Notes: generated by a model from the letters alone, not told the origin. Positions 44,474 to 54,087 are shown, numbered from the stretch's first letter. The stretch is 64,000 nt of DNA from Aliivibrio fischeri ATCC 7744 = JCM 18803 = DSM 507 (GCF_023983475.1 NZ_CP092712.1:1612001-1676000); one strand, 5' to 3'. Translations and numbers: made by a program.

Positions 44474-44595
44474 CTAGTTAGGTAAGTTGTTTTGGGCAAA
44501 GGTATCTTAAGGACTTTGCTAATTTAGCGTTCTATGGGTTATCTCAAGTATGGAAAAACTGACAGATAAAAGGCAAGATGTGCCCAAATTTCCTG

Positions 44596-45639
44596 TTAAT
44601 CCTCCCCTAAAAGTTGGGTGATTATATCTCTTTTGAGTTTACCTAACTGTACAACAGAAATATATTCTGGGCACTGTGGTATATCACAGTAGTTCAATCC
44701 ATATATCATATCAACATACACATCTAAAAACTCATCTTTTAGATAACTATATTTAATATACTTCATTGCTAGATTATTTATTGTAGTAATCTCATTTTGA
44801 TATCGTTCAGCCAACTTGAGGTCTCTAACCGAGAAGTCATTAACTCGTTTTGAATTTTCTCTCAACTCAATATCTACACTTGAAAATGGATTATCACACC
44901 CAATATTTAACTTTACCAGTTGCTCAAGTGGCAGTCTAAATCGATATTCTGAATCAAAACAATTTTCATATGGATTGATATGATTATCATTGGTAAACTC
45001 AATACTCCCCCTGACTGTAGAGTTACATAAACCACAGCAAGGAATCAAATTAAAGAAAGACAAAGAAAGGTAAGGATACTTACTCTTTAAATAAAAATGA
45101 TCCAAGTCAAAAAATAGCTTATCCTTAGTGGATTCATATTTGACAACATCCATCTTATGATTATTACAATAAAAGCATTGAGCTTGTGTCCCAATCAACT
45201 TTTTGTAAGTATCAATACATCCTTTTGAGTTTCTATAACCACTGTAATTAAATACATTCTCACTAATTATTCTATGAAACTCAGTTTTATTACCATGAAT
45301 ATCGTTCCAATCACTAGGTATCACTATCTTATTTATCTCAGAGATTATATTTTTAAATACATTTGGCTCTGCAAGGATTATCCTATTAATGTTTATAGAG
45401 CAATAGTCGACAAACTTCAGCAACCTAGACTGATGTTTCTTATCATTATTACAAAAATTAAGTAGGTATCCTTTATCTAAAAACGTCTTCTTAGCTAGTA
45501 ACAATTTATGCGTGATTGAATTTAAAGATGGTTTAGTATCTTTTCTGATAGGGTTAACCTTTGATAAATGAAAATCAGCAATAGTTTGTAAGTTCCCCTT
45601 TGACTTTTGTACCAAACAAGAATTCCCCACCTTAATCAT
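44596..45639 (-). CDS. HNH-type nuclease family protein
   Basis: This 347-residue protein carries a zinc-bound HNH-like core at about 150-215: CFYC, FDLDHFYLKSKYPYLSLSFFNLIPCC and GLCN. The paired Cys motifs, the D-H dipeptide and the N-L-x-P-C-x-x-C-N pattern are those of HNH endonucleases found in defence loci (PtuB-like). No ATPase partner is next to it. ATG overlaps the stop of a truncated LysR gene (ATGA), and the Shine-Dalgarno AAGAGG lies within that gene's tail. The DNA is visibly more AT-rich than its neighbours, consistent with transfer. Function in defence is inference. Confidence 0.7.
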   Translation of the reverse strand: MIKVGNSCLVQKSKGNLQTIADFHLSKVNPIRKDTKPSLNSITHKLLLAKKTFLDKGYLLNFCNNDKKHQSRLLKFVDYCSININRIILAEPNVFKNIISEINKIVIPSDWNDIHGNKTEFHRIISENVFNYSGYRNSKGCIDTYKKLIGTQAQCFYCNNHKMDVVKYESTKDKLFFDLDHFYLKSKYPYLSLSFFNLIPCCGLCNSTVRGSIEFTNDNHINPYENCFDSEYRFRLPLEQLVKLNIGCDNPFSSVDIELRENSKRVNDFSVRDLKLAERYQNEITTINNLAMKYIKYSYLKDEFLDVYVDMIYGLNYCDIPQCPEYISVVQLGKLKRDIITQLLGED

Positions 45640-46151
45640 GATTTGATTAACCTCTTAATTTCATTTTTATTATCGAATAAATGTCGAGCGATAAGCGTAG
45701 AGTCTTCCAATTGTTTTGCTCTTATCGCAATGTCAATTCTATCTGTAATCAAATCAACATGTTTATCACTAAGATGTAAATCAACGTTTAATTCTGGATT
45801 CTCTTTCAAGAACTCTGACAAAATTGGGCTAATAAATTGCCTTCCAAATACCACAGGAGCGGAGACTCTTAATTGACCTGTTGGTCTTCCCATCTGAGAA
45901 CGAGCATTTGACTCTGCTTCATCTAATTGGCTAAGTATCGACACGCAGCGATGAAAATAGTCCTGACCAACCTCAGTTAATGACAATTCACGACTTGTGC
46001 GAGACAGTAATTTAACTCCCATCAGTTCTTCTAACGCCGCAACTTTTTTACTCACGGTCGCTTGAGTCGTTCCTTGCTCTCTTGCAGCAGCTGAAAAGCT
46101 ACCTGTTTGTACTACAAGTACAAATGCTCGTATAGCGCCTAATTGATCCAA
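45636..46151 (-). pseudogene. Truncated LysR-family regulator
   Basis: A normal LysR N-terminus (MDQLGAIRAFVLVVQTGSFSAAAREQGTTQATVSKKVAALE) and the first part of the effector domain are intact. The protein stops at 171 residues instead of about 300. After IARHLFDN the sequence changes to KNEIKRLIKS and ends where the HNH gene begins. The missing C-terminal half is not found downstream. The gene was evidently cut by acquisition of the HNH segment. The remnant could still bind DNA but not effector. Confidence 0.8.
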
Positions 46152-46247
46152 ATCGAAGTTCTCTCATAAAAATGATATCAATAGATATTGTAAAGTATAT
46201 TACAACAATTCAATAATTGAATAGATAGACTCTTATTATCATTAGTA

Positions 46248-46901
46248 TTATTCCTTCAATGAAAGAGGACCATTCTGAAAGCCTTCAATAGAAACTTTTA
46301 TATACTGCTCTACTTTCTCACTTAGTGTCTCGGCCATACTTTGCTGCTGGCTATGCTTAAGGAAAGTAATATGAAGACTAGAAGTGGCATCAAATGGTTC
46401 CTCTGTTTTCAATTCATCTACTTTTATTCTGTCTCCAAGAAAGAAGGTATCTATTTGCTTAATCTCGCCTGTCTCTGTATTTAATTTAAATAACCCTAAA
46501 TACCAAAATACGCCTGTTCCTTGATTTGATACAAAAAATGGCACAGAGAAAATCATCTCATCGTCAATATTGCCAAGATTTAAAGGCGTGATTTTGTAGT
46601 AATCTAAACCGACTGAACCACGTTCCTCACCATTTTGATATTTTCCGGTAGCCAAATGAAGATCATCATATTCTCTCAATTCTGTCAGAGAAGCTTTGGC
46701 TTTAGAATTAGGCAATTGGATCTGCCAGTAGTCGTCGGTATTAATACTAAATAACGTCAACATCACATTATTCTCTGTATCTAAGCTACTTTCTGCATCC
46801 ACTACATAAATATCATCATTCGTAAAATTGAAACGATAAACGCCAGCAGCTGCGATTAATAAACTAACAGAAACAATACCCAACAAGATTTTCTTCAGCA
46901 T
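46248..46901 (-). CDS. Exported or membrane-anchored hypothetical protein
   Basis: This 217-residue protein has an N-terminal signal or anchor (MLKKILLGIVSVSLLIAAAGVYRF) and a mostly beta-looking soluble domain (DDYWQIQLPNSKAKASLTEL; MIFSVPFFVSNQGTGVFWYLGLFKLNTETGEIKQIDTFFLGDRI). No catalytic motif or Cys pattern is visible and I do not recognise the family. It has its own promoter region between two LysR genes. Confidence 0.7.
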   Translation of the reverse strand: MLKKILLGIVSVSLLIAAAGVYRFNFTNDDIYVVDAESSLDTENNVMLTLFSINTDDYWQIQLPNSKAKASLTELREYDDLHLATGKYQNGEERGSVGLDYYKITPLNLGNIDDEMIFSVPFFVSNQGTGVFWYLGLFKLNTETGEIKQIDTFFLGDRIKVDELKTEEPFDATSSLHITFLKHSQQQSMAETLSEKVEQYIKVSIEGFQNGPLSLKE

Positions 46902-46959
46902 GAGTGCCCCTACGATTTAGAAATAATTAAAAACATCATCACAATAACGTTAGCTAGGC

Positions 46960-47847
46960 TCAAAAACTACCCCACTCCTCAATCCATTCCAGAATAAGTC
47001 CAAACACTTCTGCATCTGGTTTTCCATAACAATAAAAAGCATTAAGACCAAAAGAAAGATTGTTACCAAGCTCTTTTAAATTGAGTTCGACAAGTTCACT
47101 TCTCTCTACATATGGAGTCATGTAGTGCCTTGGCATAATTGTCCAACCGCTCTGTTTTACTAACTCACACAACAGATCGTTATTACTAACGGTGTGCATT
47201 TTTGGGGAAACCTGAATCGAGGCAAAATTCAGTTTTAAGGTCGCAAAGTTCTCGGTGACGTATTGTGTCTCTAGCATCAGATTTTCAAGCCTTAAATCAT
47301 CAATTAATGCCAAAGGTGAGTTGACGCCTGCATAACAACCAACTTGGATCGGCTTTATCGCCTTCCATGTGACTTCTTTCTCTGCAAACAACTGCCCACG
47401 ATATGGCATGATGGCGATATCGCATTCACCTTCTTGCAATTTATCCATTGCTTCTTGCCGAGTGCGATGCTTCCAATTTATAACGATGTCTGAGTTGTAA
47501 TCCATCACACGTTTTTCAATGTGCGTAATTAAACTGAGAGGCGTGATCACATCATAATAGATCGTAACGGTATGAACGTTAGATTCGTACAAGGCTTGGC
47601 TTTGCACAAACAGAGAGCGATTTTGTTTTTCAACTAACTTAGCACGGTGATACAAATGATCAGCTTTCTCTGTTGGAATGGCTTTTCTGCCTTCAATCAC
47701 AAACAGCGAATAACCTAACAGATCTTCATAGGCCACCACATGTTCACGTACTGTAGTTCGAGATTTTTTAAGCTTTCTTGCTGCGCTGCTGTATGAGCCT
47801 TGTTCATATACGGCAACAAAAGCGCTCACTTGTTCTAATGTATGCAT
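46960..47847 (-). CDS. LysR-family transcriptional regulator
   Basis: The 295-residue protein has the HTH at residues 1-60 (MHTLEQVSAFVAVYEQGSYSSAARKLKKSRTTVREHVVAYEDLLGYSLF) and an effector domain (VTIYYDVITPLSLITHIEKRV; GECDIAIMPYRGQLF). It is divergent from the amidohydrolase gene across a 132-bp gap, the usual LysR arrangement, and probably controls it. Confidence 0.85.
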   Translation of the reverse strand: MHTLEQVSAFVAVYEQGSYSSAARKLKKSRTTVREHVVAYEDLLGYSLFVIEGRKAIPTEKADHLYHRAKLVEKQNRSLFVQSQALYESNVHTVTIYYDVITPLSLITHIEKRVMDYNSDIVINWKHRTRQEAMDKLQEGECDIAIMPYRGQLFAEKEVTWKAIKPIQVGCYAGVNSPLALIDDLRLENLMLETQYVTENFATLKLNFASIQVSPKMHTVSNNDLLCELVKQSGWTIMPRHYMTPYVERSELVELNLKELGNNLSFGLNAFYCYGKPDAEVFGLILEWIEEWGSF

Positions 47848-47979
47848 TCAATCACTCCTTTGATTTTATATTTCCACCCATCTTGTTAGGCATACCCTAT
47901 CATAACTGACTTCTTTGTTTTGGTATTACATGAAAAGATATTACTTAATTTTAGTTATGGCAAAAACAGAGAGGACATT

Positions 47980-49665
47980 ATGAAGACGTTCCCATTGAGT
48001 TTACTTGCAGGCTTTCTTGTTTCACCTTTTGTATTGGCTTCACCTGATCTGATTTTTACCAATGGTGACATAATCACGGTGACCGGTGAATCTGATCGCG
48101 CAGAGGCTATCGCCATTAAAGATGGCATTATTGTGGCGGTAGGCAATAACCAAGAGATCCTTAAACAAAAAGGCACCACTACCCAAGTAAGAGATTTAAA
48201 AGGCAAAACCCTTGCGCCGGGATTTATCGACAGTCACGGACACTTTGCTCAATATTTACCTTTAATTGAAAGCCCGTTCCTTTACCCTGCACCAATGGGA
48301 AAGGTGAACTCGTTTGATGACATTAAACAGATAATGACCAACTACTTTAATCAACCAAATCTTGATACCAACAGCCTTCATGTGGCTTTTGGTTATGACG
48401 ATGCCGAGCTAAAAGAGAAGCAACACCCAACTAAGCAGTTCTTCGATACGTTCAGTAAAGAGTACCCTTTCTGTGCCATACATATATCAGGACACCTTGC
48501 GAGTTGTAACAGCAAAGGGCTTGATTTTATTGGATTCACTAAACAAAGCACGAACCCTGATGGTGGCGTATTGCGCCGTGATAATAATGGCGAGCTCACT
48601 GGCGTATTAGAAGAATCTGCCATTTATCCGATTTTAGGAAACCTACCTGAAATGACGCAAGAAGATGCGGTTCGTCGTTTTGGTAAGGTTCAGGATTTAT
48701 ACGCAGGTTATGGCATTACGACCACACAAGAAGGCTTAGCGACGCTTCCTGCACTTAACGCAATGAAAACCATGGCAGAGAATGATTTGCTAAAAATAGA
48801 TCTGCTTGCTTATGCGAAATGGGTTGATTTAGAAGAAGCAATGACATTATTGCCGATGAAATCATCCATTAATGGCTTAACGTTAGCAGGGGTTAAAATG
48901 GTTGGTGATGGTTCACCACAAGGTAAAACGGCTTACCTTTCCACTCCGTATTTTGAGCCACCACACAGCCACGCTTATGATTATCACGGCTACCCAGTGT
49001 TAACCCAAGAGGAAATGAATCAATGGGTAGATAAAGCATATCAAGTCAATGCTCAGATCCTAAGTCACAGTAACGGCGATGCGTCGGCAGATATCCTATT
49101 AAATGCGGTTGAGCTTGCTGATGCCAAATATGGCAAAGAAGATCGCCGAACCGTAGTAATCCACGCTCAAACCACTCGTTTAGATCAGATAAAACGTATG
49201 AAGAAAAATGAGATGATCCCTTCTTTCTTCCCTGCTCACACCTTCTTTTGGGGAGATTGGCATCGTGATTCGGTGTTAGGCCCTTGGCGTGCATCTAACA
49301 TCTCACCTATGGGTTGGGCAAATTCAAATGATTTGATGTTTACGATTCACATGGATGCCCCTGTGTTATTTCCAGATATGATGACCAATATGTGGAGTGC
49401 GGTAAATCGTGTAACACGCAGTAATCAAATCTTAGGTGAGCATCATAAAATAACGCCATACCAAGCATTAGAAGCGATAACCATTAATGCGGCGTATCAA
49501 AATTTTGAAGAGAAAAGCAAAGGCTCTATTGAAGTTGGAAAACGTGCCGACTTGGTGATCTTAGATGATAACTTACTTGAAATTGACCCAATGAAGATAA
49601 AAGACATTCCAATTCTAGAAACCATTAAAGATGGAAAAACCATATACATAAACGAACAACTATAA
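47980..49665 (+). CDS. Exported amidohydrolase (YtcJ-like)
   Basis: The start at 47980 follows AGAGGAC and gives a 561-residue protein with a signal peptide (MKTFPLSLLAGFLVSPFVLAS). It is a metal-dependent amidohydrolase of the YtcJ type: N-terminal ADLIF-like strand DLIFTNGDIITVTG, metal motif APGFIDSHGHFAQY (about 76-89), ILSHSNGDASAD and VVIHAQTT, then the C-terminal KGSIEVGKRADLVILDDN typical of the composite beta domain. It probably hydrolyses a periplasmic amide or cyclic substrate. Regulated by the divergent LysR (inference). Confidence 0.88.
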   Translation: MKTFPLSLLAGFLVSPFVLASPDLIFTNGDIITVTGESDRAEAIAIKDGIIVAVGNNQEILKQKGTTTQVRDLKGKTLAPGFIDSHGHFAQYLPLIESPFLYPAPMGKVNSFDDIKQIMTNYFNQPNLDTNSLHVAFGYDDAELKEKQHPTKQFFDTFSKEYPFCAIHISGHLASCNSKGLDFIGFTKQSTNPDGGVLRRDNNGELTGVLEESAIYPILGNLPEMTQEDAVRRFGKVQDLYAGYGITTTQEGLATLPALNAMKTMAENDLLKIDLLAYAKWVDLEEAMTLLPMKSSINGLTLAGVKMVGDGSPQGKTAYLSTPYFEPPHSHAYDYHGYPVLTQEEMNQWVDKAYQVNAQILSHSNGDASADILLNAVELADAKYGKEDRRTVVIHAQTTRLDQIKRMKKNEMIPSFFPAHTFFWGDWHRDSVLGPWRASNISPMGWANSNDLMFTIHMDAPVLFPDMMTNMWSAVNRVTRSNQILGEHHKITPYQALEAITINAAYQNFEEKSKGSIEVGKRADLVILDDNLLEIDPMKIKDIPILETIKDGKTIYINEQL

Positions 49666-49681
49666 AAAGAAAGCAACAAAG

Positions 49682-49707
49682 AAGCAGCTGAGATTGGCTG
49701 CTTTTTT
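49682..49707 (+). terminator. Terminator after the amidohydrolase gene
   Basis: AAGCAGC pairs with GCTGCTT around an 8-base loop, followed by TTTTT. Confidence 0.85.
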
Positions 49708-49821
49708 GTAAATCTGCAAATTCATCGTTACATATCTTCTTATCTCTCCTTTTAGCTTTACTTTTCTATCTCCCTCTCGCTACACTGTCGCCGCCTTTTT
49801 ATTGTTAATAATTTTATATTT

Positions 49822-50808
49822 ATGATCCGTTCTGTTTTACTTGCTGTAGTTCTGCTTTTTAGTTTCACCGTTCATGCTGATTCTCTTGAAGATAAAGCGG
49901 AATCTGGTGATGCTCGTGCTCAATTAAAATTAGCAATGGAATACGAATCAGGTACTAACCGTCCTAAGAACATCGATTATTCTATTCAGTGGTATAAACA
50001 AGCAGCGATGCAAGACCTTACCTCTGCGCAATTTAACCTTGGACAAATTTACAAAAATGGTTACGGAGTTGCTCAAGACATTAAACAAGCCATTTATTGG
50101 TTTACGCGAGCTGCAACACAAAACCACCCACCTTCACAATTCTATTTAGGTGAAATTTACGAATACGGTCTTTCTGGCTCTGTTGATTTATATAACGCAT
50201 CTTTGTGGTACCAAATTGCGTCTCATAATGGTCATGGCGAAGCAATGCTTGGTTATGAGCGTGTACTTCAAGAAATTAAGGCGCAGCAAAAAGAAGAACA
50301 ACTGAAATCAACACAACAGCCTGAAGAACCGAAAGTTGTCGAGCCAGAGCCAAAAACCATCATCATCACTCAAATGGAAAAACCAACAGCTCTAATTACT
50401 CTTGGCAGCTACCTGTTAATCGCCATTATGATTGTGGTGTTAGTCTTCTTAGTTCTACGTCTTAAACAAACCATGAAGCGAACTAAAAATGACGATCCAC
50501 TTAAAACCAGTTTCGCTAAATCATTACAAAATGAAAAAATGAAGCAGCTGCAAGACAGTAATGACAAATTAAAGATCCGCGTAGATGCTCAAGAAGCCAC
50601 AATTAAAAGACTAACTATTGAGTTAGATGGCAAGAAACCACTTTCACAGTTTACACCTCATCAATTATTAGGGGTAACTATTGCAAGCGAGAGCAGCGAA
50701 ATTAAAAAACAATATCGTAAACTGGCTCAACTCCATCACCCTGACCACGGTGCAGATGGTGTGATGCTTGCTGAAATTAATAAAGCTTATAATTCAATTA
50801 AACGATAA
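49822..50808 (+). CDS. Sel1-repeat / transmembrane / DnaJ-domain fusion protein
   Basis: These 328 residues carry, in order: signal peptide MIRSVLLAVVLLFSFTVHA; Sel1 repeats at about 22-150 (DARAQLKLAMEYESG, SAQFNLGQIYKNGYGVAQDIKQAIYWFTRAA, PSQFYLGEIYEYG); one transmembrane helix at about 192-212 (ALITLGSYLLIAIMIVVLVFLVL); a coiled coil at about 228-265; and a C-terminal J domain at about 275-328 with the HPD tripeptide (KLAQLHHPDHG). The predicted topology has periplasmic Sel1 repeats and a cytosolic J domain, so it could link an envelope partner to Hsp70 (DnaK). Partner unknown. Confidence 0.85.
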   Translation: MIRSVLLAVVLLFSFTVHADSLEDKAESGDARAQLKLAMEYESGTNRPKNIDYSIQWYKQAAMQDLTSAQFNLGQIYKNGYGVAQDIKQAIYWFTRAATQNHPPSQFYLGEIYEYGLSGSVDLYNASLWYQIASHNGHGEAMLGYERVLQEIKAQQKEEQLKSTQQPEEPKVVEPEPKTIIITQMEKPTALITLGSYLLIAIMIVVLVFLVLRLKQTMKRTKNDDPLKTSFAKSLQNEKMKQLQDSNDKLKIRVDAQEATIKRLTIELDGKKPLSQFTPHQLLGVTIASESSEIKKQYRKLAQLHHPDHGADGVMLAEINKAYNSIKR

Positions 50809-50943
50809 CGTACACGGAATACGAGCCTCAGACTTTACTTATCATTCTTGTTCGGTATACTTCGCACCACTTTATATGTTATCAAAATGTAACAACAATA
50901 ATTTAACGTATAAATCTTAATAGAATAAAGAGAAAGAAGTCTT

Positions 50944-51114
50944 ATGTTTAATTTAGAAGGTTATTGCGACTGGTGTAGAAAGCCAGCGATGGTTCTGCAA
51001 CATCAATACTGCGACGGTGCAAAATATTACGCCTGTGAACACTGCAACGATTACGCAAAAATCGATATCAGACAGTATGATTTAGCTGAAATGGAAAAGA
51101 TGAACCAGAAGTAA
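50944..51114 (+). CDS. Small zinc-ribbon-like protein (56 aa)
   Basis: ATG at 50944 lies downstream of a GAGAAAGAAG purine tract and encodes 56 residues with two Cys pairs: CDWC (about 8-11) and CEHC (about 31-34). The spacing suits one zinc knuckle. A strong terminator follows at once. No known family name; the coding quality and Cys pattern support it. Confidence 0.7.
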   Translation: MFNLEGYCDWCRKPAMVLQHQYCDGAKYYACEHCNDYAKIDIRQYDLAEMEKMNQK

Positions 51115-51120
51115 AAATAA

Positions 51121-51152
51121 AAATGCCGATGACGTTAATCATCGGCATTTTT
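51121..51152. terminator. Bidirectional terminator before aqpZ
   Basis: AAATGCCGATGA pairs with TCATCGGCATTT around a 6-base loop, with A and T flanks. It lies between the zinc-ribbon gene and leftward aqpZ. Confidence 0.9.
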
Positions 51153-51177
51153 GTATGTGTTTATAATGAAACAGCGA

Positions 51178-51864
51178 TTATGATTCTTTCGCCATTACTT
51201 TATAGATAAGTGCACCAATTACCGCACCTACAATCGGAGCAACCCAGAACAACCAAAGTTGTGATGTTGCCCAATCACCAACATAAACCGCTACAGCTGT
51301 ACTACGAGCCGGGTTAACTGATGTATTTGTTACAGGGATACTGATAAGGTGAATAAGTGTTAAACACAGACCAATTGCAATTGGAGCAAAACCTGCTGGA
51401 GCACGGCTATCTGTTGCACCCATGATCACAATTAAGAACATTGCCGTTAATACTACTTCTGTAATAAGTGCAGCAGTCATTGTGTAACCACCTGGAGAGT
51501 GCTCACCAAAACCATTTGATGCAAAACCACCAGCTAGATCAAAACCTGCTTGACCGCTTGCGATTAGGTATAAAATACCACCTGCTGCAATACCACCAAG
51601 AACTTGAGATACGATGTATGGAACTAAGTCTTTAGCATCAAAACGACCACCTACCCATAAACCAACTGATACTGCTGGGTTTAAGTGACAACCTGAAATG
51701 TGACCAATGGCAAACGCCATGGTTAATACTGTTAGACCAAACGCCAGTGATACACCAACAAACCCGATACCTAGTTCAGGAAACCCTGCCGCCAGTACTG
51801 CACTACCACAACCACCCAGTACAAGCCAAAATGTACCGATAAACTCTGCCATATATTTATTCAT
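51178..51864 (-). CDS. aqpZ: Aquaporin Z
   Basis: I take [20 protein letters not shown] at 51864 as the start because it is the conserved AqpZ N-terminus; the frame extends upstream to 51927 without homology. The 228-residue protein has six helices and two NPA pore motifs, HLNPAVSVG (62-64) and [12 protein letters not shown] (about 185). The selectivity-filter Arg follows the second NPA. It is a fast water channel of the inner membrane. Confidence 0.95.
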   Translation of the reverse strand: MNKYMAEFIGTFWLVLGGCGSAVLAAGFPELGIGFVGVSLAFGLTVLTMAFAIGHISGCHLNPAVSVGLWVGGRFDAKDLVPYIVSQVLGGIAAGGILYLIASGQAGFDLAGGFASNGFGEHSPGGYTMTAALITEVVLTAMFLIVIMGATDSRAPAGFAPIAIGLCLTLIHLISIPVTNTSVNPARSTAVAVYVGDWATSQLWLFWVAPIVGAVIGALIYKVMAKES

Positions 51865-52221
51865 AATTATTCCTATGTTGTTATGTCTTGATTTCAGTAT
51901 TAATTTTTTATACGAACCAAGTTCCATTGAGAATAAATATAGGTGATGGTTAACAAATTAGACACTTAAATATTTCAATTTATTTCAAATTTTCATTTTT
52001 AAGACACGATTTTTAAAGATAAAACACCTTCTAAGGCTTAAATTACAATAACTTGCTTATAAAGCAGGCAAAATTCACTTCTGATTTTTTATTAACAATA
52101 CCCCTAAAACAACAAAAGCTTGGATTTCGCCAAGCTTTTATAAGAATTAATCTCAGTTTATTTCTTAACGTGTTTATTGTCGCTGGCTCTACCACAAATT
52201 GATTACACCCTCTCTTTCTAA
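51865..52221. other. Intergenic region with a terminator
   Basis: This AT-rich gap of 357 bp between leftward aqpZ and the leftward DUF3307 gene contains one clear element. A hairpin at 52114-52139 (AAAAGCTTGG / CCAAGCTTTT, 6-base loop) probably ends the SatD-DUF3307 transcript. The rest should hold the aqpZ promoter. No gene is supported. Confidence 0.6.
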
Positions 52222-52980
52222 TCACTTAATTTTAACATCTAAACCAAGTGATACTAAGGTTCCGAGCAATGTAGTGATAACCACTGATAACATTGAACCA
52301 ATCAATACATATTCAGTCATGCTTCGATCATTTGATTTATTCAATTCACCAAATCTAAATATTGACTTAGCTGCTAATACAAAACCCACCGCTGAATAAC
52401 TCCCTACGAGGGTAAAGGTCAATATTAAAACTCGTTCTAAATAACCAATCAACTCACCACCAGCGACAAGACCACTAATACTAGAATTACTCTCTCCACC
52501 TAATATTGGATACTTTCTTAAAATACTGCCAATAACAATTGAAGTCGGCTTGAGAATTATCAAGTAAGCAAAAATCACCATAACGCCATTCGAGAAATTC
52601 TCATGTTGTATCACGGTATCAATAGTTAGACCATCTGCCATGTAAAAAGCAATGATCGCTAGAACAAAAACATGCAAAACCTGATCAATAACAAAGTAAG
52701 AAAATTTATCACCATTCTGTGCTGTGACCTTCCACAGATCGATAGCAAAATGACTTATAGCTACGGTAGCTACCAAGCAAGCTGCTGAAGACCAATCAAT
52801 ATCTAATATTAATACAGGAACTAATAATGCGATGCCGTGTAATAGAGAATGAAGATATAACCCAGGTGAGCGGTAGGTGGATTCTTTCTTTGATTCTACC
52901 CATTGCTTTGGTTGTAGATAGAAATCGCAGATAATATGCATCAGCAAGAACGGTATTAGAATACCAAAAAAATCAAACAT
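52222..52980 (-). CDS. DUF3307 polytopic membrane protein
   Basis: The 252-residue DUF3307 protein has about six or seven helices. The N-terminus FLLMHIICDFYLQPKQWVESK is typical of the family, with HSLLHGIALL and SHFAIDLWK (conserved His/Asp in membrane helices). Its start overlaps the SatD gene stop by 8 bases. The pairing of SatD with DUF3307 is recurrent in proteobacteria as far as I recall, but its function is not established. Confidence 0.82.
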   Translation of the reverse strand: MFDFFGILIPFLLMHIICDFYLQPKQWVESKKESTYRSPGLYLHSLLHGIALLVPVLILDIDWSSAACLVATVAISHFAIDLWKVTAQNGDKFSYFVIDQVLHVFVLAIIAFYMADGLTIDTVIQHENFSNGVMVIFAYLIILKPTSIVIGSILRKYPILGGESNSSISGLVAGGELIGYLERVLILTFTLVGSYSAVGFVLAAKSIFRFGELNKSNDRSMTEYVLIGSMLSVVITTLLGTLVSLGLDVKIK

Positions 52981-53623
52981 GCCTCAATCCCACCACTTTG
53001 TTTATAAATTTTCGATTTAGCTCACTAATTAATGACCAACCAGAAGCTTTAAGTGACTTACTGATAGTTGAGGTCGCAACATTAAGCTTTTCTGCTAGCT
53101 CACCAACCAGCAAACCTTCATTAGTTTGAAGCATAGGAAGAATCACTTCACATTGGCGCGAAGTTAATTCGGTGAGTTGTCTATCAAGATATTTAAAGAG
53201 TAAGTCAAAGTACTCTGCGAGTTCGGAGCTGTCAGAATTAAAAAGTAACCTAGCGTTTTTCAAGGTTTTTAACCCTCGACCAGAAAGAACAAATGCTTCA
53301 CCCATTGACTCAGACACCGACTCGCGTAAATCGGCATTAGAGGCAATAGCAAAACTAATGCGGCTATCAAACTCATTACCAAGAGCCTTAATACCAAGCC
53401 GATAAATAATGGTGTATCTCAGAGCGCTTTCAATATCATGTACTACAGACTGAAACTCATCACCACGCTCAATACTATGTACATTTGATGAATTCCCTTC
53501 AGTAATCCATTTCTGGATCTCTTTGATTCGATTAAGTAATTGTTCAAATTGCTCAGAGGTTAACTTAGTTGAATTGACAATATCGCCGCTGATCACTGCG
53601 ATAGGCTTATAAATATGCTCCAC
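52973..53623 (-). CDS. SatD-family protein with C-terminal helix-turn-helix
   Basis: The first ATG (53665) has no ribosome-binding site, whereas GTG at 53623 follows AGGAG at 7-base spacing, so I start there: (M)EHIYKPIAVISGDIVNSTKL, 216 residues. The N-terminal half is SatD-like and resembles a nucleotide-cyclase fold (ISGDIVNST, RGDEFQSVV). The C-terminal 60 residues are a MarR/GntR-like wHTH (LLVGELAEKLNVATSTISKSLKASGW). Four regularly spaced palindromes begin 35 bases upstream, making autoregulation likely. It may sense a nucleotide and control the DUF3307 membrane partner (inference). Confidence 0.75.
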   Translation of the reverse strand: MEHIYKPIAVISGDIVNSTKLTSEQFEQLLNRIKEIQKWITEGNSSNVHSIERGDEFQSVVHDIESALRYTIIYRLGIKALGNEFDSRISFAIASNADLRESVSESMGEAFVLSGRGLKTLKNARLLFNSDSSELAEYFDLLFKYLDRQLTELTSRQCEVILPMLQTNEGLLVGELAEKLNVATSTISKSLKASGWSLISELNRKFINKVVGLRHV

Positions 53624-53657
53624 ATTAAAACTCCTCTCTTTACATAAAAATGTAGAT

Positions 53658-53759
53658 TTAGCCATTTTTGGCTAATAAATTAAATTTAGCCGTTTTTGGC
53701 TAAAAATACAAATTCAATCATTTATAGCCAATAATGCAAATTTAGCCATTTTTGGCTAA
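53658..53759. repeat. Four 18-bp palindromes at 28-bp spacing (operator array)
   Basis: TTAGCCATTTTTGGCTAA occurs at 53658-53675 and 53742-53759. A one-base variant (TTAGCCGTTTTTGGCTAA) lies at 53686-53703. A degenerate copy (about 12 of 18 matches) lies at 53714-53731. Starts are exactly 28 bp apart. The array precedes the SatD gene and probably is its operator set. Confidence 0.85.
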
Positions 53760-54087
53760 TAATTAAGGATTGGTAGAGCTAAAAACTTTTCCCGTATTCA
53801 ATAAGCCTTACGCGTTACGCATCACGACAACTCAAAATAGAGTATTAAACTATCAATCTATCTGTATAACACTTATAAACCTTTAACTGCCCTGCTCTCT
53901 AATACTCAATCTTTAAAGTCACCTTTAAATAACGAATGTATTGGTTCGCCTCTGAGGTGATTATTAAGCAAAGATCGCCACTTAATAAATACCCTTTTAA
54001 TTTTTCTTCACCTTCCCTCCCTAATGCCTTGCGATTGTGTGATAGATCTCTGATAATCAATGTATTGCTTATCATTGGACATCACTT
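53760..54087. other. Intergenic region upstream of sbcB
   Basis: About 330 bp beyond the palindrome array. It must carry the leftward SatD promoter near the array and the rightward sbcB promoter. I see no convincing hexamers, hairpins or genes. Confidence 0.4.

Noticed and set aside
53658-53759. Evenly spaced repeats as a possible CRISPR array
   Set aside because: Repeats are 18-bp palindromes with 10-bp spacers, too short for CRISPR, and no cas genes are near. An operator array fits better.
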